The notes below the pieces were generated by a model. The model was not told the origin of the DNA, did no database searches, and saw nothing but the letters and a program-made list of their open reading frames with translations. The position numbers were made by a program, and so were the translations under genes. This document shows positions 7,979-11,695 of a stretch of 11,695 nucleotides of DNA, piece after piece. Source of the stretch: CBDHHC01 sp050633205 (lineage in GTDB: Bacteria; Pseudomonadota; Alphaproteobacteria; Rhizobiales; CBDHHC01). The DNA is taken from contig JBOEGA010000105.1 in NCBI GenBank assembly GCA_050633205.1, positions 1-11,695 on the forward strand, given 5' to 3'. Positions within the stretch are counted from its first letter, which is position 1; the number at the start of each line of letters is the position of its first letter.

Positions 7979-8338
7979 GCAGTTATGCACCTGAAATTTG
8001 GACGTATTTTACCATAACGGCACTTCAGACAATCTGCATCTGCAATAATAACAGCATTAAGCTTAGAGAACTTAATGAAGCGCAGTGTTAATCCATTGAA
8101 AATAAATAAAAAATACAGGGTATCGCGACATCTTACCTGGATTATTCACATAAATGTGTCGATGTGCAGGTGTAGAAAGTTGTTGCATCAATATAAGGCA
8201 ATCAGGAATTAATAGTCGGATTTTCCCTCAAAATAGAATGATTTTACTGAAAATTAACTATAACCTAGCCCTCTTACCCTTGGAAGAAAAAGCGCTTTCT
8301 CTTGACAAACAGGGCCTAACAGGTGCCTATGCGCTTCT

Positions 8339-8462
8339 ATATAAATTCAAAGGAATATGCAGGCAGGATCGGCCGCGCCTTTGAATACTGAAAAGCAGGG
8401 GATAGAGCAGATTAGCTCATGACGGCGATTAATGTGCTTTGATAATAGAGATATAAATTCAA
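8339..8462 (+). repeat. Pair of 12-base direct repeats (ATATAAATTCAA)
   Basis: ATATAAATTCAA occurs at 8339-8350 and again at 8451-8462, 112 bases apart start to start, upstream of the exporter gene. Each copy contains TATAAA, a close match to a -10 box (8340-8345 and 8452-8457), but the possible -35 boxes are weak (CTAACA at 8316-8321 with an 18-base spacer; TTAATG at 8429-8434 with a 17-base spacer). They may be duplicate promoters or binding sites, or a chance match in A+T-rich sequence. Confidence 0.3.
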
Positions 8463-8557
8463 GGCTAAAATAGGACGCTGCTCCCCAATATTAAATTTTA
8501 GGGTATTTGCGCGGATATACATCAGGATTATCCACCCCCCGAAGTCGTAGATCCAAC

Positions 8558-10927
8558 ATGGAAAAATCCGCAATAACCGGAAGGTTGAAAAAAGTGTCTA
8601 AGTCATCTTATGGATTTGGTCTGGAAAAGCTGGGCCTGCTGTCTCTACACGCACCACGTATTGTTATCGGTGTTGTACTGGTTATGACAGCAATCTGCGG
8701 TTACGGTTTGACAAAACTGTCAACTGACACAGCAATCAGCGATTTGTTTCGCTCATCATCCGTTGATTACAGGAACTATGAATTATTAAACAAGAAGTTC
8801 CCTACCAGTGAGTTTGATATCCTTGTTGTGCTTGAAGGAGATAAACTTCTAAGCCGGGAAAATATCGAAAAGCTTCGTGACTTGCCAAACGACCTGAAGC
8901 TGGATCTGGAAGAAGAGCTCCAGTCATCCGGGGTTATTTCCCTGTTTGATGTTCGTGAGCCAACAACTGATAAAACAAAAACACCACCACTGATCGTTCC
9001 TGAAGTTATTCCTGAAGGCAAAGATTACGATAAGCTGCTGAGCAAAATTGAAGCCCATCCGCTTATTGGTGGCAGACTGCTTTCCAGACAGGGTGATACC
9101 GGCTCGCGTATCATGACGATGCAGATCACTCTGAAAAAAGAAATTGTTCAGGATAAAAGACTGTCTGCTGCTGTCAAAAAGATTGAAGAGTCTCTGAAGG
9201 GGCTTCTTGACGATAGCAGTGTCAAGTTCTATCTGGCAGGCACACCAATCATGCAGATGGAAATTCGAGATGCCATCAAGCGTGACCGTCTGGTCTTTAA
9301 CGTCGCTGGCTTTGTGCTGGGCTTTGTAATCTGCTTCCTGTTCTTCCGTAGAACAAAACTGGCTCTGATTGCTTCAATCTGCCCGGTAATCGCTGTGGTA
9401 TGGTCTCTGGGCATATTTGCCTTGCTGGAGCTGAAGCTGACCACATTGCTGAATATTATTCCTCCACTCATACTGGTGATTGCCTACTCGGATGCGATGC
9501 ATATTGTGTATTCAATTCGAAAGCGAATAGCCAGTGGCGGGGATAAAGTTACAGCAATACGCGAAGCTATAATGAATGTCGGTCCGGCGTGCGTATTAAC
9601 GTCCCTGACAACCTCTCTGGCCATGCTGTCTCTTGCTATCACAGATTCCAGTGCAATTGTCACTTTTGCACTCTGCGCAGCCTTCTCTACTATCATGGCA
9701 TTCCTGGTGATCATTCTTGTTGTGCCGGCACTGTCATATTTCCTTATCGGAGATGAGGACGAGTTCAGAAAAACAGAAAAAGATGCCACCAAAGTATTGC
9801 AGGTTATGGAGAAAATGTGCGGGAAGATTGCCGGCTGGCTGACACCGCGTTTCCTTATTATCAGTTTTTCTTCCGCTTTGCTTATTGGTATGTTCGGTGC
9901 CATGCACCTGCAGCTAAAGCCGCATTACAAATTGTCTGACCAGTTGCCGGACCATAAAAACGTGGTAGCAGCAGCAGACCTGATTGACCAGAAGCTGGAA
10001 GGCGCGTTCCCGATAAATGTTATGGTCAAGATCCCTGACAACCTTGATCTTCATGGTAATAAGGTTATGGCTGTTATTAAGAGAGTCCATAAGACGCTTG
10101 ATGAGCACCCGGGAATTGGTAATGTCTGGTCTCTTGAGCTGTTGCGCCGCTGGGTTTTCAAAAATTATAAAACCTTTAAGAGTAAAGAGTTTGCCGAGTA
10201 TATTGATACACTTCCGACCAATCTGAAAAAGCGTATGCTGAGTGATGACAGAAGCACCCTTCTGTTCACGGGCCATGTTCCAAACCTGGAAGCAGGCGAA
10301 GTCGTCGGAATTGTCAAAACTCTCAAAAGAAAACTTGGAGCAATCACGGAAGATTATCCTGAGTTTAAATTTGAGGTTACCGGTTTGTTAACCCTGACCT
10401 CTTTGCAAAGCCGGGAAATGATTAACCAGCTAAATCAGGGACTTCTGATGGCTATGGTGATCGTTATCATCCTTATCGGTATCGCCTTCAGATCATATAA
10501 AGCTGCACTTTTGTCGCTGGCACCGAATATTATGCCGATTGCCGCTGCCGGAGCTTTACTTTATGTCAGTGGAAATGGATTAGAATATGCCAGTGTAATT
10601 GGATTGACCGTCGCCTTTGGCCTCGCTGTCGATGACAGTATCCACTTTATGAACCGTTTCTATCTTGAGAGGGACGATAATGAAAGCTGGGAACTTGCTG
10701 TATATCGCACTGTGGAGCGGATTGGTCCGGTATTAATGCTGACAACCATAGTCTTGGTATTGGGTCTTGCAGTGACTATATTGAGTGATCTGCCGCCACT
10801 AAGATTATTTGGTCTCTTGTCTATGACAACTCTGGCGGCTGCGCTTGCCGCAGATCTTATTGTATTCCCAGCAGTAATACTGAGTGCAATTCGACTGAGA
10901 TTGATTACACAGGGTAAGGAAGCCTGA
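8558..10927 (+). CDS. RND superfamily (MMPL/COG1033-type) exporter
   Basis: This is a 789-residue inner-membrane protein of the RND superfamily, in the MMPL-like 'predicted exporter' group that moves lipids or other hydrophobic molecules using the proton gradient. It shows the internal duplication of the family. Each half has one membrane segment (about 34-52 and 432-450), then a periplasmic domain (roughly 55-245 and 452-627), then a bundle of five segments (246-395 and 628-778). The second half carries GLAVDDSIHFMNRF with Asp692/Asp693, the usual proton-relay site, and the first half has the matching AYSDAMHIVYSIRKR with Asp312. Start choice is uncertain: ATG 8558 is used here, TTG 8507 would add 17 residues, and GTG 8594 has the best ribosome binding site (GGAAGG, 8579-8584). 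It is not a tripartite drug pump of AcrB type, which would be over 1000 residues with an adjacent membrane-fusion gene. Substrate unknown. Confidence 0.9.
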   Translation: MEKSAITGRLKKVSKSSYGFGLEKLGLLSLHAPRIVIGVVLVMTAICGYGLTKLSTDTAISDLFRSSSVDYRNYELLNKKFPTSEFDILVVLEGDKLLSRENIEKLRDLPNDLKLDLEEELQSSGVISLFDVREPTTDKTKTPPLIVPEVIPEGKDYDKLLSKIEAHPLIGGRLLSRQGDTGSRIMTMQITLKKEIVQDKRLSAAVKKIEESLKGLLDDSSVKFYLAGTPIMQMEIRDAIKRDRLVFNVAGFVLGFVICFLFFRRTKLALIASICPVIAVVWSLGIFALLELKLTTLLNIIPPLILVIAYSDAMHIVYSIRKRIASGGDKVTAIREAIMNVGPACVLTSLTTSLAMLSLAITDSSAIVTFALCAAFSTIMAFLVIILVVPALSYFLIGDEDEFRKTEKDATKVLQVMEKMCGKIAGWLTPRFLIISFSSALLIGMFGAMHLQLKPHYKLSDQLPDHKNVVAAADLIDQKLEGAFPINVMVKIPDNLDLHGNKVMAVIKRVHKTLDEHPGIGNVWSLELLRRWVFKNYKTFKSKEFAEYIDTLPTNLKKRMLSDDRSTLLFTGHVPNLEAGEVVGIVKTLKRKLGAITEDYPEFKFEVTGLLTLTSLQSREMINQLNQGLLMAMVIVIILIGIAFRSYKAALLSLAPNIMPIAAAGALLYVSGNGLEYASVIGLTVAFGLAVDDSIHFMNRFYLERDDNESWELAVYRTVERIGPVLMLTTIVLVLGLAVTILSDLPPLRLFGLLSMTTLAAALAADLIVFPAVILSAIRLRLITQGKEA

Positions 10928-10940
10928 AGGTTACGAAACA

Positions 10941-11453
10941 ATGATGAATATCTTGAAGTTAAATATTAAGATGCCAATGCTTTTTGCGATGATGATCGCG
11001 ATGACTGGTGTTATATCATACGCAGAGGCGGCATCTAAAAGCCCATTCTCTCCAATGGCTGGAAGCTGGCGTGGTAGCGGCAGGGTAACACCGCCAGGTG
11101 GTCAGCCAGAGCGTGTGCGCTGCAGAGTACGCTACAAAGTATACGGTAGTGGTAACAAACTGAACCAGCGCCTTAAATGTGCTGGTAGCGGATACTGGAT
11201 TACAGCCACAAGTAATCTTAGATACACTCCGGGTAATAAGAAAATTCGTGGTAGCTGGAAAGCCAGATATGGAGACCGTGGTAAGCCACAGAAAATATCA
11301 AACGGTGCTGTTCATGGCGACTTTATCAATGGTGTAATCAGTATTAGTCTGGTTACGAAAAAAGGTACCGGTAACATGACAGTGCGGATGAATGGCAAGC
11401 GACGCCAGTCCGTTGTTATTGATCATATTATAAAGCTTGATTTGCGCAGATGA
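10941..11453 (+). CDS. Small basic secreted protein of unknown function, paired with the RND exporter
   Basis: I do not recognise a named family with certainty. The 170-residue protein has an N-terminal signal peptide (Lys6 and Lys10, hydrophobic run about 11-27, probable cleavage after YAEA at 30). The mature part is strongly basic, rich in Gly, Arg and Lys, and alternates polar and hydrophobic residues as beta strands do. It opens with PFSPMAGSWRGSGRVTPPGG, the kind of 'G-W-x-G-x-G' start seen in small lipocalin-like or beta-barrel secreted proteins of alphaproteobacteria. It has two cysteines (61 and 80) that could pair in the periplasm. AAGG at 10927-10930 is the likely ribosome binding site. 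The gene begins 13 bases after the exporter stop and is followed by a strong terminator, so the two form one transcript. A role as a periplasmic partner or cargo binder of the exporter is inference from position only. Confidence 0.85.
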   Translation: MMNILKLNIKMPMLFAMMIAMTGVISYAEAASKSPFSPMAGSWRGSGRVTPPGGQPERVRCRVRYKVYGSGNKLNQRLKCAGSGYWITATSNLRYTPGNKKIRGSWKARYGDRGKPQKISNGAVHGDFINGVISISLVTKKGTGNMTVRMNGKRRQSVVIDHIIKLDLRR

Positions 11454-11481
11454 TATAGAATCACTTCTGTTTCAAACGCTT

Positions 11482-11519
11482 AAAGCGCTTTGATGATATC
11501 CCGTCAGAGCGCTTTTTTT
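11482..11519 (+). terminator. Rho-independent terminator of the exporter operon
   Basis: A 14-base-pair stem is formed by 11482-11495 and 11502-11515 (AAAGCGCTTTGATG with CGTCAGAGCGCTTT, including two G-U pairs), with a 6-base loop ATATCC. A run of seven T follows at 11513-11519. It begins 28 bases after the stop of the small secreted protein gene and should end that transcript. Confidence 0.9.
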
Positions 11520-11572
11520 ATGGAAAACACACCAGTCTTGCACAGCCTTATCCCCCTTATTTCTCATTTTGA

Positions 11573-11603
11573 TTGACTTTACGCTCATAGTTTTCGTTAT
11601 ATT
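11573..11603 (+). promoter_or_regulatory. Possible promoter for a gene running off the window
   Basis: TTGACT at 11573-11578 (five of six matches) is followed by TATATT at 11598-11603 (five of six matches). The 19-base spacer is longer than ideal. It lies after the terminator and before a possible coding start at 11651, which fits a new transcription unit, but it is only a pattern match. Confidence 0.3.
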
Positions 11604-11650
11604 TGGGGGCGTTTACACGAATTTTATAACCAATAAGAAGAGCAGGGATT

Positions 11651-11695
11651 GTGCGCAAAAAAAACGGGGTAGCCGATGGAGAATTCTCCATCGAT
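11651..11695 (+). CDS. Possible start of a further gene, 3' end outside window
   Basis: An open frame starts with GTG at 11651 after a purine-rich stretch (AGAAGAGCAGGG, ending 11647) that could act as a ribosome binding site. The 15 visible residues, VRKKNGVADGEFSID, look like an ordinary soluble N terminus, but they are too few to name a family. A possible promoter at 11573-11603 supports a gene here. An alternative start in another frame is ATG 11676, which has GGGG at 11666-11669 upstream. It may also be noncoding. Confidence 0.35.
   Translation, partial: MRKKNGVADGEFSID
11674..11693. repeat. 20-base perfect palindrome at the window edge
   Basis: CGATGGAGAATTCTCCATCG is a perfect inverted repeat; read as a hairpin it has an 8-base-pair stem with an AATT loop. 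It lies inside the possible new coding frame. Read on the minus strand it is followed, 9 bases later, by a run of eight T, which is too distant for a standard terminator. An operator, a weak minus-strand terminator or chance are all open. Confidence 0.45.

Larger units (their letters stand above)
7956..8557 (+). other. Intergenic region with palindromes and short direct repeats, no convincing gene
   Basis: About 600 A+T-rich bases separate thiD from the RND exporter gene. A 76-codon open frame at 8154-8384 has no ribosome binding site, uses codons rare in the neighbours (CTA, ATA, AGG, CGA) and resembles nothing I know, so I do not call it. Visible signals are the palindrome AACGTTAACGTT (7967-7978), CTGAAAATTAAC twice (7958-7969 and 8247-8258), an inverted repeat CATTAAG/CTTAATG (8055-8061 and 8071-8077, no T-run), the palindrome AAAGCGCTTT (8289-8298) just before a perfect TTGACA (8302-8307), and ATATAAATTCAA twice. 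The region probably contains the exporter's promoter, but no -10 box is properly spaced from the TTGACA. No strong terminator for thiD is seen. Confidence 0.5.

Noticed and set aside
8055..8077. Inverted repeat CATTAAG/CTTAATG as a terminator for thiD
   Set aside because: Only 7 base pairs, low G+C and no following T-run.
8154..8384. 76-codon open frame in the thiD-exporter gap
   Set aside because: No ribosome binding site, codon use unlike the neighbours, and no recognisable domain; treated as noncoding.
9484..9903. 139-codon minus-strand open frame within the RND exporter gene
   Set aside because: Antisense shadow of conserved membrane segments; no ribosome binding site or family resemblance.

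Overview
The window reads as ordinary chromosomal DNA of moderate G+C from a proteobacterium. Protein flavour points to a free-living, probably aquatic alphaproteobacterium: the Pgk C-terminal motif GGGDTVAALN, the alphaproteobacterial style of the transketolase, and a small basic secreted protein of a type familiar from alphaproteobacteria. The presence of sox genes means the organism can probably oxidise reduced sulfur compounds. This assignment is by recognition only. Every confident gene lies on the + strand. I saw no insertion sequence, phage gene, CRISPR array, tRNA or rRNA.

Layout. (1) Positions 3-521 hold the C-terminal nucleotide-binding (RCK/TrkA-N) part of a Kef-type potassium:proton antiporter, cut off by the window edge. 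(2) After about 260 bases without a gene come three closely spaced carbon-metabolism genes: tkt (transketolase), pgk (phosphoglycerate kinase) and rpe (ribulose-phosphate 3-epimerase). These serve the non-oxidative pentose phosphate pathway and glycolysis/gluconeogenesis, and all three steps also belong to the Calvin cycle. The gap gene often found between tkt and pgk is missing. (3) A likely promoter precedes soxX and soxA, which overlap by 4 bases and encode the c-type cytochrome SoxXA that starts periplasmic thiosulfate oxidation. Next comes a CcdA/SoxV-type membrane thiol transporter, then thiD (thiamine pyrimidine kinase) 5 bases later. soxY, soxZ, soxB and soxCD are not in the window. 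(4) A stretch of about 600 bases without a convincing gene (7956-8557) contains palindromes and short direct repeats. (5) A large RND/MMPL-family exporter is followed 13 bases later by a small, basic, secreted protein of unknown function, and this pair ends at a strong rho-independent terminator (11482-11519). (6) The last 120 bases contain a possible promoter, the possible first codons of another gene, and a perfect 20-base palindrome.

How they may work together: SoxXA and the CcdA/SoxV transporter are both periplasmic-side sulfur/thiol functions, while tkt-pgk-rpe could support carbon fixation or general sugar metabolism. ThiD helps make thiamine diphosphate, the cofactor of transketolase, but that link may be coincidental. 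The RND protein and the small secreted protein look like a two-gene transport or envelope module with unknown substrate. I did not find a clear new defence or mobile system. The least explained parts are the RND plus small-protein pair and the repeat-bearing intergenic region.
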